From Sphingobacteriales bacterium (GTDB lineage Bacteria; Bacteroidota; Bacteroidia; Chitinophagales; Chitinophagaceae), in assembly GCA_004144175.1 (NCBI GenBank), contig SEFT01000019.1, positions 1 through 64,000 on the forward strand: a stretch of DNA of 64,000 nt. Direction: 5' to 3'. The notes under the pieces were generated by a model that was not told the origin of the DNA, did no database searches, and saw nothing but the letters and a program-made list of their open reading frames with translations. Below are positions 25,107 through 34,464 of this stretch, one piece after another. The position numbers and the translations under genes were made by a program. How positions within the stretch are numbered: position 1 is the first letter of the stretch; every line of letters starts with the position of its first letter.

Positions 25107-27086
25107 ATGTTGCTTTCATTACAGAATATTTCATTCCATTTCGGCTCGAGGACAATCTTAGAAGATGCCAGCTGGCAGATAGGTACAGGAGAACGCATTG
25201 GCCTCGTAGGCAGTAATGGCGTGGGTAAATCAACCCTGCTTCGCCTTATTACAGGCTCATACAAACCCGATGCCGGTGTTATCAGCAAGCCTAAAGACGT
25301 AACCCTCGGCTTTTTCAACCAGGATCTATTAAGTTTTTCTACCAATAGTTCTATTCTTTCCGTAGGTATGCAGGCGTTTGAACGTGCCCACGACCTGGAG
25401 CACGAGATGGCATTGATGCTGAAAGAACTGGAAAGCAAGCCCGATGATGCGGACTTGCTGGACAAATACAGCCATGCGCTCCATGACTTTGAAGTAGCCG
25501 GTGGCTACGAAATGGAGCACCGCACCGCAGAAGTGCTGGAAGGGCTGGGTTTCTCTACTGCCGATCTGCAACGGCCGTATAATGAGTTCAGTGGAGGTTG
25601 GCGTATGCGTGTGCTACTGGCTAAGATGATGCTACAAGCCCCCGACCTGCTGCTGCTCGATGAGCCTACCAACCACCTTGACCTTCCATCTATCGAATGG
25701 CTGGAGCGTTACTTGATCGGTTATCCAGGCAGTGTGGTCATCGTGTCGCACGACCGTTATTTCCTTGATCGTATGGTAACCAAGATCGTAGAAGTATGGC
25801 AACAAGACCTGATACAATACAGCGGCAACTACAGCTTCTTCCAGAAGGAGAAAGTTGAGCGTATGGATATGCAGCAGCGCGAGTTCGAGAATCAGCAGGC
25901 ATACATTCGCCAGCAAGAGCGCTTTATCGAACGCTTTAAGGCCAAAGCTAGTAAAGCAGCACAGGCCCAGAGTGCTATGAAACGCCTGGATAAGCTGGAT
26001 AGGATAGAGTCGCCGGACTCCAGCGTGCCTACCATGAATATTAATTTTCACGTAGGTGTGCAGCCGGGTAAGATCATCAATACATTGAAAAATGTAAGTA
26101 AAAGCTACGGCAACTTAACGATATTGGATAATGCGAATGCAGAGATCATACGTGGAGACAAGATAGCGCTCATCGGTGCCAACGGACGCGGTAAATCGAC
26201 CTTACTACGCATTATAGCAGGCAAAGAACAGGTGGAAGGTGAGCGCAAAGAAGGGCATAACATACAGGAAAGCTTCTATGCCCAGCACCAGCTCGAAGCC
26301 CTGACGGTGGAGAATGAGATACTGGAAGAGATGAAGCAGGCCGGTACGGGCAAGACCGAGCTGGAACTGCGCCAGTTATTGGGTTGCTTCCTATTCAGCG
26401 GCGATGATGTATTTAAGAAGATAAAGGTACTGTCGGGTGGTGAAAAAGCGAGGGTAGCATTAGCCAAGACCATCGCTATGAAAGGCAACTTCCTGATGCT
26501 GGATGAGCCTACCAACCACCTGGATATGCAGTCGGTAGAGATGCTCATAGAGGCACTAAACCGATACGAAGGCACGCTTATCCTTGTATCACACGACCGT
26601 TACTTTATCAGCAAAACGGCTAATAAGATATGGAGCATTGAGGATGGTAAGATAAAAGAGTTTGTAGGGCCTTACGATGAGTGGGTAGTATATGAGCAGG
26701 ACCGAGCCAAGCGCCTGCAACAGGAGGCTGCGGCTAAACCGACGGCAGCAAAACCCGCAGTGGCCGAGAAAAAGGAAGAGAAGCAGGCACCTCCGCCTCC
26801 GCCAAAACAATCGAACATCAGCGACAACGAGCTGCGCAACCTGAAGAAAGAACACCAGAAACAGCAAAAACTGTTTGAGAAACTGGAGCAGCAGGTAACC
26901 GAGCTGAAAACAGAAACAGCAAAACTGGAGGCAAAGCTAGGTGACCCATCGGTATATGCTGACAGGGAACAGTTTTTGAAGCTGGATGAAGCATACAAAA
27001 GCCATACAGCCAAACTGCAAGCGCTAACTAAAGAATACGATAAGACCTTTGAGCTGATAATGGAGCTGGAAGAAAAGATAGGGTAG
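25107..27086 (+). CDS. ABC-F family ATPase (translation factor type)
   Basis: A 659-residue protein with two ABC ATPase domains and no membrane part. First domain: Walker A GSNGVGKST, signature FSGGWRMRV, Walker B LLLLDEPTNHLD. Second domain: GANGRGKST, LSGGEKARV, FLMLDEPTNHLD. A helical linker with many Gln/Arg residues (about 245-300) joins them. A Pro/Ala/Lys-rich hinge (APPPPPKQ near 570) leads into a C-terminal coiled coil, as in Uup-like proteins. ABC-F proteins act on the ribosome. The gene stands alone, divergent from the DUF3347 operon, with a promoter that implies a nearly leaderless mRNA. Confidence 0.95.
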   Translation: MLLSLQNISFHFGSRTILEDASWQIGTGERIGLVGSNGVGKSTLLRLITGSYKPDAGVISKPKDVTLGFFNQDLLSFSTNSSILSVGMQAFERAHDLEHEMALMLKELESKPDDADLLDKYSHALHDFEVAGGYEMEHRTAEVLEGLGFSTADLQRPYNEFSGGWRMRVLLAKMMLQAPDLLLLDEPTNHLDLPSIEWLERYLIGYPGSVVIVSHDRYFLDRMVTKIVEVWQQDLIQYSGNYSFFQKEKVERMDMQQREFENQQAYIRQQERFIERFKAKASKAAQAQSAMKRLDKLDRIESPDSSVPTMNINFHVGVQPGKIINTLKNVSKSYGNLTILDNANAEIIRGDKIALIGANGRGKSTLLRIIAGKEQVEGERKEGHNIQESFYAQHQLEALTVENEILEEMKQAGTGKTELELRQLLGCFLFSGDDVFKKIKVLSGGEKARVALAKTIAMKGNFLMLDEPTNHLDMQSVEMLIEALNRYEGTLILVSHDRYFISKTANKIWSIEDGKIKEFVGPYDEWVVYEQDRAKRLQQEAAAKPTAAKPAVAEKKEEKQAPPPPPKQSNISDNELRNLKKEHQKQQKLFEKLEQQVTELKTETAKLEAKLGDPSVYADREQFLKLDEAYKSHTAKLQALTKEYDKTFELIMELEEKIG

Positions 27087-27146
27087 AAGAATTAAGCTTA
27101 TTTGAATTATTTATAACTTGTCCATTACTATTATAAAATACAAACT

Positions 27147-27638
27147 ATGCCTTCATTCGACATCGCAAGCAAAGTTGATCCGCAAATACTGGATAACGCT
27201 GTAAATGTTGCCAAAAAAGAAATTGATAACCGTTATGATTTTAAAGGTGGTCATGTAATTCTTGAGCTGAACAAGAAAGATATGGTAATAAACCTGGAAG
27301 TAGACAGCGATATGAAGTTGAAACAGCTGGAAGATGTGCTGCTGACCAAAGCCATGCGCCAGGGCCTCGAAGCCAATAGCTTTGACATGAGCAAAGAGGC
27401 AACACCATCGGGCAAATACATTAAGAAATCGGTGCCTGTTAAGAACGGTATCGATAAGGATATGGCTAAGAAGATCGTGAAGATCATCAAGGATAGCGGC
27501 CTGAAAGTGCAGGCCGCCATCATGGACGATATCATTCGCGTAACGGCTAAGAAGATAGACGACCTGCAGGATGTGATACAACTCTGCCGGAGCTCAAACC
27601 TCGACCTGCCATTACAATTTGTAAATATGAAATCCTAA
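27147..27638 (+). CDS. yajQ: YajQ-family nucleotide-binding protein
   Basis: A 163-residue protein matching YajQ across its length: MPSFDIASKVDPQILDNAV at the start, EIDNRYDFKG (26-35), KKDMVINLEVDSDMKLKQLE and VKIIKDSGLKVQAAIMDD. The family has two ferredoxin-like domains, and members bind nucleotides, with cyclic di-GMP binding reported for some. It lies 60 bp after the ABC-F gene and is closed by a strong bidirectional terminator. No partner gene suggests the signal sensed here. Confidence 0.96.
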   Translation: MPSFDIASKVDPQILDNAVNVAKKEIDNRYDFKGGHVILELNKKDMVINLEVDSDMKLKQLEDVLLTKAMRQGLEANSFDMSKEATPSGKYIKKSVPVKNGIDKDMAKKIVKIIKDSGLKVQAAIMDDIIRVTAKKIDDLQDVIQLCRSSNLDLPLQFVNMKS

Positions 27639-27676
27639 TAAAGAAAGAAGCGGCTCATGGCCGCTTCTTTCTTTAT
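27638..27676. terminator. bidirectional terminator between yajQ and the epimerase gene
   Basis: A perfect 17-bp stem (27638-27654 with 27660-27676; core GAAGCGGC/GCCGCTTC) with a 5-nt loop. The arms carry A- and T-rich ends, so it can stop transcription from both convergent genes. Confidence 0.9.
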
Positions 27677-27692
27677 GTTTTGATCGTTCTGC

Positions 27693-28244
27693 TTAGAACT
27701 GATTATTGGCATCTTTCAGCAATGGCTGCTTTAGGTCTTTCTCCGATACGATCGCGTCTTTCAGGTCTATCTTCCAGTCTATACCTATCGACTCATCGGA
27801 ATAGAGTACACCACCCTCAGCTTCTTTATTATAAAAATTATCGCACTTGTAGAAAACCTCCGCAGTATCGGTTATCACCGAATAGCCATGTGCAAACCCC
27901 TGCGGTACCAATAGCTGACGCTTATTTTCGGCGGATAACTCTACACCAAACCACTGACCGTAAGTGGCGCTATTCTTCCTGATGTCAACAACTACATCCC
28001 ATATGGCGCCTTCCAGCGCGCGTATGAGCTTTGTTTGTGCTACGGGGTTGTTCTGGTAGTGCAGGCCACGCAATACGTTCTTTGTAGAACGTGCCTGGTT
28101 GTCCTGTACAAAATTGTATTTCAGTCCTGTAGTGGCTTCAAATGTTTTGGCATTATAGCTTTCAAAGAAATACCCGCGGTCGTCGTGCAATATCTTAGGT
28201 TCTATTATCAGCAGGCCTTCTAGGGGCGTCTTAATAACGTTCAT
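27693..28244 (-). CDS. rfbC: dTDP-4-dehydrorhamnose 3,5-epimerase
   Basis: A 183-residue cupin epimerase of dTDP-sugar synthesis. The catalytic His62 in RGLHYQ (59-64) and the acid Tyr132 in FYKCDNFY are present, as are the DDRGYFFESY and QGFAHG blocks. Length is normal. One base separates it from the upstream DegT aminotransferase gene, so the two form an operon that makes a modified dTDP-sugar. rfbA, rfbB and rfbD are not in the window, so the end product could be rhamnose or an amino-deoxy sugar. Confidence 0.95.
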   Translation of the reverse strand: MNVIKTPLEGLLIIEPKILHDDRGYFFESYNAKTFEATTGLKYNFVQDNQARSTKNVLRGLHYQNNPVAQTKLIRALEGAIWDVVVDIRKNSATYGQWFGVELSAENKRQLLVPQGFAHGYSVITDTAEVFYKCDNFYNKEAEGGVLYSDESIGIDWKIDLKDAIVSEKDLKQPLLKDANNQF

Positions 28245-28245
28245 A

Positions 28246-29385
28246 CTATTTTCTGAGTTGTTCTACTACCTCAAGGAAGTTTTTCGCGATGTAAGATAAT
28301 TCTTCTTCGGTTAACTCCGTATGGATAGGCAGGGATATTACTTTATCCTGCAACATATCAGTTACAGCCAGGTTTTGGTTGGCGTCTGTAAATTCCTTCA
28401 GCATGTTTTGCTTATGGCTGGGCACGGGGTAGTATATCATGCTGGGTATATCGCGCTCTGCCAGCTTTTGCTGTACCGCATCCCGGTCTATGCCTTCCAG
28501 CTTCAGCGTGTATTGGTGGAACACATGCTTGCTATATGGCGCTCTATACGGGGTGGTGATGTTTGGATGGTTGGCAAATGCCTTGTCGTAATAGTCGGCA
28601 GCAGCGCGGCGTGCATCGCAGTATTCGTCCAGGTGTGACAGCTTGATGCGTAGAACAGCAGCCTGTATGGTATCGAGGCGGCTGTTGCAACCGACCATTT
28701 CATGGTAGTATTTTACTTTCTGGCCGTGGTTAGCGATCATTTGCAACTTTTCAGCCAGCGCATCATGGTTTGTAAACATCGCACCGCCATCGCCATAGCA
28801 GCCCAGGTTTTTCGATGGGAAGAAGGAAGTACAGCCTATGATGCCCATAGAGCCTGTCTTTACAGTCCTGCCATCAGGATAGGTATAAGTACCGCCAATT
28901 GCCTGTGCATTATCTTCTACTACGGGTATGTTATGCTCTTTAGCCAACGCCAGCAGTGGTTCCATATCCACGCATTGTCCGTACAGGTGTACCGGTATAA
29001 TGGCTTTGGTCTTTGGCGTGATCGCACTTTTCACGCTGTCTATATTCATCGTAAAGGTGTCCGCATCCATATCTACAAATACAGGCTTCAGTCTCAGCAG
29101 TGCTACTACTTCTACCGTTGCTATATACGTAAACGAAGGGGTAATCACTTCATCGCCCGGTTGCAGGCCCAGCGCCATTAATGCTATTTGCAGTGCATCC
29201 GTGCCGTTTGCACAGGGTATTACATATTTTACGCCAAGGTAGGTAGCCAGCTCCCCTGCAAATTGTTTTACATCCGGCCCGCCAATGAACGCTGTATTGT
29301 CTATTACGTTTTGTATCGCCTTATCTATTTCAGGTTTTATCTTCTGGTACTGACGCTTCAGGTCAACCATTTGCAGTTGCTGCAT
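28246..29385 (-). CDS. DegT/DnrJ/EryC1/StrS sugar aminotransferase
   Basis: A 379-residue PLP aminotransferase that transfers an amino group from glutamate to a nucleotide-linked keto sugar. PLP Lys192 lies in SFFPSKNLGCYGDGG, Asp158 in VVEDNAQAIGG, and the substrate-loop GTDALQIALMALGL starts at residue 61. Closest family types are the dTDP-3-oxo- or UDP-4-oxo-sugar enzymes (FdtB, WbpE-like). It is followed after one base by the 3,5-epimerase, which favours a dTDP-amino sugar for O-antigen or S-layer glycan. The ATG is at 29385, and the 5' flank is AT-rich. Confidence 0.93.
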   Translation of the reverse strand: MQQLQMVDLKRQYQKIKPEIDKAIQNVIDNTAFIGGPDVKQFAGELATYLGVKYVIPCANGTDALQIALMALGLQPGDEVITPSFTYIATVEVVALLRLKPVFVDMDADTFTMNIDSVKSAITPKTKAIIPVHLYGQCVDMEPLLALAKEHNIPVVEDNAQAIGGTYTYPDGRTVKTGSMGIIGCTSFFPSKNLGCYGDGGAMFTNHDALAEKLQMIANHGQKVKYYHEMVGCNSRLDTIQAAVLRIKLSHLDEYCDARRAAADYYDKAFANHPNITTPYRAPYSKHVFHQYTLKLEGIDRDAVQQKLAERDIPSMIYYPVPSHKQNMLKEFTDANQNLAVTDMLQDKVISLPIHTELTEEELSYIAKNFLEVVEQLRK

Positions 29386-29492
29386 TAACTAATATTTTAA
29401 TGGCTGCAAACCTACGCCTTAGCCTGCATTCAACAAAACATTTACCGCCGCTTTATTACTTTACTATGATGGTGAAAGCCAAAGCGCTACGA

Positions 29493-29500
29493 TATATTTG
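29493..29500 (+). promoter_or_regulatory. -7 promoter element of the outer-membrane protein/waaA operon
   Basis: TATATTTG matches TAnnTTTG, 36 bp before the ATG at 29537. No strong -33 element. Confidence 0.45.
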
Positions 29501-29536
29501 GCGTATCTTCACACCCTTATTTCAGATGCGTAATCA

Positions 29537-30304
29537 ATGAAACGTATTTTTCTATTATTTATTACATCGCTCTTATTTTCTGCCAACAGTTTTGCGCAGG
29601 ACGATCTATTTGGAGCCGACAGGACGCCGGCCAGGAAAGGTTTCGTCCTTGGTGTAAACGGAAACTTTGACATGCCTGGTGCTGACATGGCAAAGCGCTA
29701 CGGACTAAGCTACAGGCTGGGTGGTGCGGTAAACTATAAAACAACATCCAACTGGATGTTCGGAGTGAAAATGGACTTCATATTGGGTAATAAGATGAAG
29801 GAAGACTCGCTGCTGATAAATGTGAAAGACAAGGACGGCAATGTGCTGAATGGCAGTGGAGAGCGTGTTGGTATCGGTACGTTTCAACGTGGGTATATGG
29901 TTGGCTTGCAGGCAGGCTATATCTGGAATATCTCGAAGGGTAATGGAGATAATGGTATCCTGTTCCATACCACAGCAGGATTTATGCAGCACCGCATCAA
30001 TATATTTGAAAAGAACAATTCGGTAGCCCAGGTGCTGAAAGACTATGAGAAAGGATACGACCGCCTCACAAATGGCTTGTTTGTAGAACAATACATTGGC
30101 TACAACTACTTTGCAAAAGATAACCTTATCAACTTTCACATAGGTCTCGACCTTGCTGCCGGCTTCACCAAGGGCCGTCGCGACTATCTGTTCGATGTAA
30201 TGCGCCCAGATAATAAAAACAGAGTAGATATACTCTTTGGTATACGCGGTGGCTGGTATATTCCTATCTTTAAACGAAAGTCAGAAGAAATCTTTTTCGA
30301 GTAA
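29537..30304 (+). CDS. outer-membrane beta-barrel protein
   Basis: A 255-residue protein with a Sec signal (MKRIFLLFITSLLFSANSFA) and alternating hydrophobic strands with aromatic girdles (GFVLGVNGNF, YRLGGAVNYK, WMFGVKMDFILG, YMVGLQAGYIW, NFHIGLDLAAGF, ILFGIRGGWYIPIF). The pattern fits an eight- to ten-strand barrel of the general Bacteroidota outer-membrane type. Function is unknown. Two bases separate it from waaA, so it may be needed with lipopolysaccharide assembly, although that is only positional. The end KRKSEEIFFE is charged and lies after the last strand. Confidence 0.8.
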   Translation: MKRIFLLFITSLLFSANSFAQDDLFGADRTPARKGFVLGVNGNFDMPGADMAKRYGLSYRLGGAVNYKTTSNWMFGVKMDFILGNKMKEDSLLINVKDKDGNVLNGSGERVGIGTFQRGYMVGLQAGYIWNISKGNGDNGILFHTTAGFMQHRINIFEKNNSVAQVLKDYEKGYDRLTNGLFVEQYIGYNYFAKDNLINFHIGLDLAAGFTKGRRDYLFDVMRPDNKNRVDILFGIRGGWYIPIFKRKSEEIFFE

Positions 30305-30306
30305 TA

Positions 30307-31563
30307 ATGTCTGCCATTATATACTGGTTGGCTATACGGTTGTATGGGGTTGCGATTCATATTGCTGCATTCTTCAACCCCAAAGCAAAGCTGTTTGTCG
30401 CAGGCCGAAGAGGCCTGCTTTCGCAGATACGTGATGCCCTGATAGACGAACGCCGACCTCGTATCTGGATGCATTGTGCTTCGCTGGGAGAATTTGAACA
30501 GGGCAGACCACTGCTGGAGAAGCTGCGCCAAAAGTATGCGCACCATGCTTTCGTCGTTACCTTTTTTTCTCCATCCGGGTACGAAGTACGTAAGGATTAC
30601 AATGGTGCCGATCATGTGTTTTACCTGCCACTTGATAGTCTGCATAACGCCAGACAGTTCCTGAGTATCGTGAAGCCTTCGCTTTGCGTATTTGTAAAGT
30701 ATGAGCTTTGGTATTTCTATCTCTCTCAAATAGCTTCAAGGGATATTCCTGCTATTCTGGTATCTGCAATATTTAGAAAAGAGCAGCTATTCTTTAAGTG
30801 GTATGGAAGCCTGCATAGGCGTATGCTTCGTTGCTTTACGCACATATTCGTTCAGGACATGAAGTCGGAGCAATTGCTGCACAATATTAATATTGATACC
30901 GCATCGGTCGCGGGTGACACAAGATTTGATAGAGTGCTGGCAGCATTAGAAGAACAACAGCCTATACCCAAAGCGGAAGCATTTTGTGGCGAAGCAAAGG
31001 TAATAGTGGCTGGCAGTACTTGGGCCGAAGACGAAGCGCTACTACATAAAACCATCACATCGCTACCCGATAATTGGAAGATGATTTTAGTGCCGCATGA
31101 AGTACATAAGGAGCATATACAAAGCATCATGAATCGGTACAGCGCTACTGCGATAAGATGGTCGCAGTATGACGGTAGGCTCAAAGATGCCCGTGTCTTA
31201 GTAATAGATACCGTCGGTATGCTGCTACAAATATATTGCCTGGCCGATGTAGCCTGGATAGGCGGTGGTTTTGGCAAGGATGGTGTGCATAATGTACTCG
31301 AGGCGGCTGTATACGGCGTGCCTGTATTGCACGGCCCCATATATCATCAGTTCCTCGAAGCGAAAGAGTTGCTGGAAAGTGGCGGCAGTGTTGTAACAAA
31401 TAGTGCCGAGGCAACAGCCAGGCAATTGCTGCTATGGGAGAAGGATTCGCTTGCCTATCAACAAGCCTGCACTGCCGCAAAGCAATACGTGCTGTCTAAA
31501 ACAGGAGCAACGGAAAAGATACTCCGCTACCTGGAAGCAAAGAAGTGGCTTACTACACCGTAG
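30307..31563 (+). CDS. waaA: 3-deoxy-D-manno-octulosonic acid (Kdo) transferase
   Basis: A 418-residue GT-B glycosyltransferase that adds Kdo to the lipid A precursor at the inner membrane. Visible features are an N-terminal membrane helix (about 4-24), the motif MHCASLGEFEQGRP with the catalytic Glu62, TFFSPSGYE, the donor-site AGSTWAEDE and VPHEVHKEH regions, and GGGFGKDGVHNVLEAA near the C-terminus. Length is typical. It lies 2 bp after an outer-membrane protein gene. Its last 37 bp overlap the 3' end of the convergent acidic-protein gene, so the two messages are antisense to each other at their ends. Confidence 0.96.
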   Translation: MSAIIYWLAIRLYGVAIHIAAFFNPKAKLFVAGRRGLLSQIRDALIDERRPRIWMHCASLGEFEQGRPLLEKLRQKYAHHAFVVTFFSPSGYEVRKDYNGADHVFYLPLDSLHNARQFLSIVKPSLCVFVKYELWYFYLSQIASRDIPAILVSAIFRKEQLFFKWYGSLHRRMLRCFTHIFVQDMKSEQLLHNINIDTASVAGDTRFDRVLAALEEQQPIPKAEAFCGEAKVIVAGSTWAEDEALLHKTITSLPDNWKMILVPHEVHKEHIQSIMNRYSATAIRWSQYDGRLKDARVLVIDTVGMLLQIYCLADVAWIGGGFGKDGVHNVLEAAVYGVPVLHGPIYHQFLEAKELLESGGSVVTNSAEATARQLLLWEKDSLAYQQACTAAKQYVLSKTGATEKILRYLEAKKWLTTP

Positions 31564-32216
31564 AACTGCTGCACCGTTTCATTTTCATGATCCCAGTTAT
31601 AACGTCCTTTCACCTGCTGGCTTAGCCAGTCGGTAGCCTCTCTGCAAAAAGTACATCTGTTTATCTCATTCAGCGCACGCTCGTAGGCATCTTTATCGTT
31701 ATGAAACAGCTCGCTGATGTATAGGCATTTATCGTTAATGCCTATCTCTTTTCGTATATCGCGGTCGCCATAACGCGCAGGTTCAGAAACGACAAAAGGG
31801 TCTTCTGTCGCAACATCTTTCCTTTCATCCTCTATTTCGTTATCATCCTCTGCCGCTTCTTCACGGTCTGATGCAGTTGCTACTTCCGCTATGTATTCCG
31901 GTTCATCCTCCTCCTCATCTTCATCTTCTTCAGAAAATGTTAGTGGCATGTCCAGGTGAAGTATGATCGGCTCATCGATAGCAGGAGCTTCAGCTTGTGT
32001 GGCTGTTTCAGGTACAGGTGCAGGCAATATACTATCCGGTTCGAAGACAATATCTATCACCTTCGGCAATGCAACTGGTATATTATTCTTCTCGTCCAGC
32101 AAAAGGCTATAGATCGCCTTCGTATGGTCCAGCATCAGATCTATGTCTATCGCTTCCGGTTGTTCTTGTTTTGCTAATAGTTCTATTTTCTTCAGTAGGT
32201 TTTGTACCTGTTGCAT
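31527..32216 (-). CDS. acidic protein with conserved Bacteroidota C-terminal domain
   Basis: A 229-residue protein. I start it at ATG 32216 (MQQVQNLLKKIELLAKQ), because the 49 codons upstream in frame are hydrophobic and low in coding character. It has a helical N-terminus (1-45), a long disordered, very acidic middle (about 85-150, with EEDEDEEEDEPEY), and a C-terminal domain with IGINDKCLYISELFHNDKDA, ALNEINRC and KGRYNWDHENETVQQFY. This C-terminal block is widespread in Bacteroidota hypothetical proteins. Function is unknown. The 3' end overlaps waaA by 37 bp, tail to tail. Confidence 0.8.
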   Translation of the reverse strand: MQQVQNLLKKIELLAKQEQPEAIDIDLMLDHTKAIYSLLLDEKNNIPVALPKVIDIVFEPDSILPAPVPETATQAEAPAIDEPIILHLDMPLTFSEEDEDEEEDEPEYIAEVATASDREEAAEDDNEIEDERKDVATEDPFVVSEPARYGDRDIRKEIGINDKCLYISELFHNDKDAYERALNEINRCTFCREATDWLSQQVKGRYNWDHENETVQQFYGVVSHFFASR

Positions 32217-32389
32217 TACCAGTGGGTTTGTAAACAAAAATAGAAGGAAAGGGTTGTAAATTATAATCGGACATATAAATAACACTTGGGTGCGGTTGAG
32301 GCATAGTTTTTGGGATATATAAATAGTAGTATGTTGTAAAGTGAAAGGAATGGGTAGACACAATATCTTATAACTTAAAAGATTAGGTC

Positions 32390-32899
32390 ATGAAACATCA
32401 CAGACACAAAAGCCAGAATGCACTTAAGCGGATGAAAGTAAAACCCACTGTTTCATTAGACCGGTCTGAAATGGATAAGCGTGTCTTCGATCTGGTGCTG
32501 AAAACTTTATACAATAGTGCAAATAGAAGCGGTTTACACATTGAAAATGAAATATTTGCGCCTTCAAAAGTGAAGATAGCGCCGCACGAAACGGGTCGCC
32601 TTTGGGAAGTTATGATAAGTTCCGGTTGGGTTTCGCCGGTTATCGGTTTCGGCAATGCAGGGAAGCTGGAATTGACTAAGGCAGGCTATCAATTTATGGC
32701 AACTTTTGGCGGATATTCTGAATATTTAACATCAGTAGCGAATAGCCAGCAGCAACCGCAGACCATCATCCTGCCGATACAGGTGCAAGCCGAGGAAGAG
32801 CACACCATGCAGCCCGCAACGCAGGAATTGCCTGCACCGGCGGAAGTAGGCAAAGTGGCTCATAAGAATGGAAGAAAGAAAAGACGTGCGCATAGATAG
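32390..32899 (+). CDS. hypothetical basic protein
   Basis: A 169-residue protein with strongly basic ends (MKHHRHKSQNALKRMK at the start, NGRKKRRAHR at the end), a folded core (about 25-115) with DKRVFDLVLKTLYNSANRSG and GRLWEVMISSGWVSP, and a Pro/Gln-rich linker after residue 115. The core could be a winged-helix-like nucleic-acid-binding fold, but this is only a guess from helix spacing and charge. I do not recognise the family. It is divergent from the acidic-protein gene and closed by a perfect 16-bp terminator before the TolC-like gene. Confidence 0.65.
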   Translation: MKHHRHKSQNALKRMKVKPTVSLDRSEMDKRVFDLVLKTLYNSANRSGLHIENEIFAPSKVKIAPHETGRLWEVMISSGWVSPVIGFGNAGKLELTKAGYQFMATFGGYSEYLTSVANSQQQPQTIILPIQVQAEEEHTMQPATQELPAPAEVGKVAHKNGRKKRRAHR

Positions 32900-32948
32900 C
32901 CTCAGTTTGAGCAGTATCAACATTTCAAATATCATATTGTTAGTTAAT

Positions 32949-32987
32949 AAAAAGACCTAGCGGCGAATATAGCCGCTAGGTCTTTTT
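32949..32987 (+). terminator. terminator upstream of the TolC-like gene
   Basis: A perfect 16-bp stem (32949-32964 with 32972-32987; core GACCTAGCGGC/GCCGCTAGGTC) with a T-rich end. The -7 element of the next gene overlaps its last base. Confidence 0.9.
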
Positions 32988-33005
32988 ATATTTGGGCTAC
33001 TTTTG
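32987..33005 (+). promoter_or_regulatory. two -7 promoter elements of the TolC-like gene
   Basis: TATATTTG (32987-32994) and TACTTTTG (32998-33005) both match TAnnTTTG. The second ends 4 bp before the ATG at 33010, so use of it would give a leaderless mRNA. Confidence 0.45.
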
Positions 33006-33009
33006 CTCT

Positions 33010-34455
33010 ATGCACCGCTTTTTTGCTGCCATATTTATATTCTTGTTTTTTGCTTCTGCCTCATATGGGCAAAGCGATAGCATCTGGAGTTTGCAACGCG
33101 CTGTAAAGTTTGCGCATGAGCACAATATATCTATACAGCAAAATGTACTGAACGAGCGGCTGGCAAAGCTTACGCTGCAACAAACAAGATTATCACAAAT
33201 ACCGAACGCCAATATCAGTTCCTCATATGGGCGCAGCTATGGCCGTTCTGTCGATCCTACTACCAATCAGTTTGTACAGGGCAATAGCTACGACTTCATG
33301 TCGCTTTCAGGCGTCACAGATGTGCTGTTGTTTGGCTGGTTCCAAAAGCGCAATCAGATAGGAAGGGATAGATTTAACCTGCAAGCCGCACAGGCAGATC
33401 TCGAACAGATACGCGATGATATATCGCTCAATGTAGCAACAGGGTACCTGCGCCTGATACTGGCACGCGAGCAGATCGGCGTTACGCAGCAGCAGGTAGA
33501 GCTATCCAAAGCACAATATGAGCAAACACGCCGCTTTGAGGAAGCGGGTAGAGTGCCGGAGCTGAATGTAGCCCAGCTGGAAGCCCAACTGGCCGGCGAT
33601 AGCGCAAACCTGATAACCGCCATATCCGACTACAATGCTGCCATACTGGATATGAAGGCATTGCTGAATCTTGATTTCACTACGCCATTTGTGCCACAGA
33701 TGCCTGATGTCAACCTCGGTGAACAGATAGCCGTATCGGCGATGAATCCCGAAGAAATCTATCAGCAGGCCCGCGGCCACTTGGGCGTTATCAAAGCGAG
33801 TGAACTACGCTTGTCAGCGGCTCAAAAGAGCTATAGTGCGGCAAGGGGGGCTTTATGGCCACAGCTAAGCCTGAGCGGTCAATTCGGCACCAACTTTGCC
33901 AGTACGTTTCGGGAGGTGGCCGGGTTTAATATGACAGGCTCATCGCCAACAGGTGCGTTTGTACAAGTGCCGGGTACAGATATTACCGTACCCGTATATC
34001 AGCCGACCGGTACTTATACCTTTAACGATGTTCCGCTATTCCGCCAGTTCGATAATAACTTCCGCCAGACCGTAGCGCTCAATCTCAATATTCCCGTCTT
34101 TAATGCCTGGCAGGCGCAGTTTGGAGTGAAGCAGGCAAAGATTAATATCGCCCGGCAGGAGCTTAATCAATACCAATCGGAACTGAAACTGAAGCAGGAT
34201 GTGTATAAGGCACATAACGATGCAGTCAATTCCATACAAAAGTATAATGCTGCCGAACGTGCTGCCATTGCCGCGCGCCGCGCTTTCGACTTTGCACAAA
34301 AAAGGTACGATTTGGGATTAACCAACACAGTAGAGTATCTTACCACACAAAATACCTTGTACAGCGCGGAATCGCGGCTGGCAAGTTCAAAGTACGACCT
34401 GATATTTAAATTGAAGGTAATAGATTACTATCTTGGCAAAGAACTTAAACTATAA
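33010..34455 (+). CDS. TolC-family outer-membrane efflux protein
   Basis: A 481-residue outer-membrane channel of the TolC superfamily, the exit duct of tripartite efflux pumps or type I secretion. The ATG at 33010 gives a clean Sec signal (MHRFFAAIFIFLFFASASYG); a TTG 18 bp upstream was rejected. Two similar halves each hold long amphipathic helices (for example QKRNQIGRDRFNLQAAQADL and RREIGVTQQ-type region near 145-215; QELNQYQSELKLKQDVYKA near 385-405) and beta strands. The ending YDLGLTNTVEYLTTQNTLYS is characteristic. The pump partners are not adjacent. An inositol-phosphatase gene follows after 9 bp. Confidence 0.93.
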   Translation: MHRFFAAIFIFLFFASASYGQSDSIWSLQRAVKFAHEHNISIQQNVLNERLAKLTLQQTRLSQIPNANISSSYGRSYGRSVDPTTNQFVQGNSYDFMSLSGVTDVLLFGWFQKRNQIGRDRFNLQAAQADLEQIRDDISLNVATGYLRLILAREQIGVTQQQVELSKAQYEQTRRFEEAGRVPELNVAQLEAQLAGDSANLITAISDYNAAILDMKALLNLDFTTPFVPQMPDVNLGEQIAVSAMNPEEIYQQARGHLGVIKASELRLSAAQKSYSAARGALWPQLSLSGQFGTNFASTFREVAGFNMTGSSPTGAFVQVPGTDITVPVYQPTGTYTFNDVPLFRQFDNNFRQTVALNLNIPVFNAWQAQFGVKQAKINIARQELNQYQSELKLKQDVYKAHNDAVNSIQKYNAAERAAIAARRAFDFAQKRYDLGLTNTVEYLTTQNTLYSAESRLASSKYDLIFKLKVIDYYLGKELKL

Positions 34456-34464
34456 CTACTGCAT

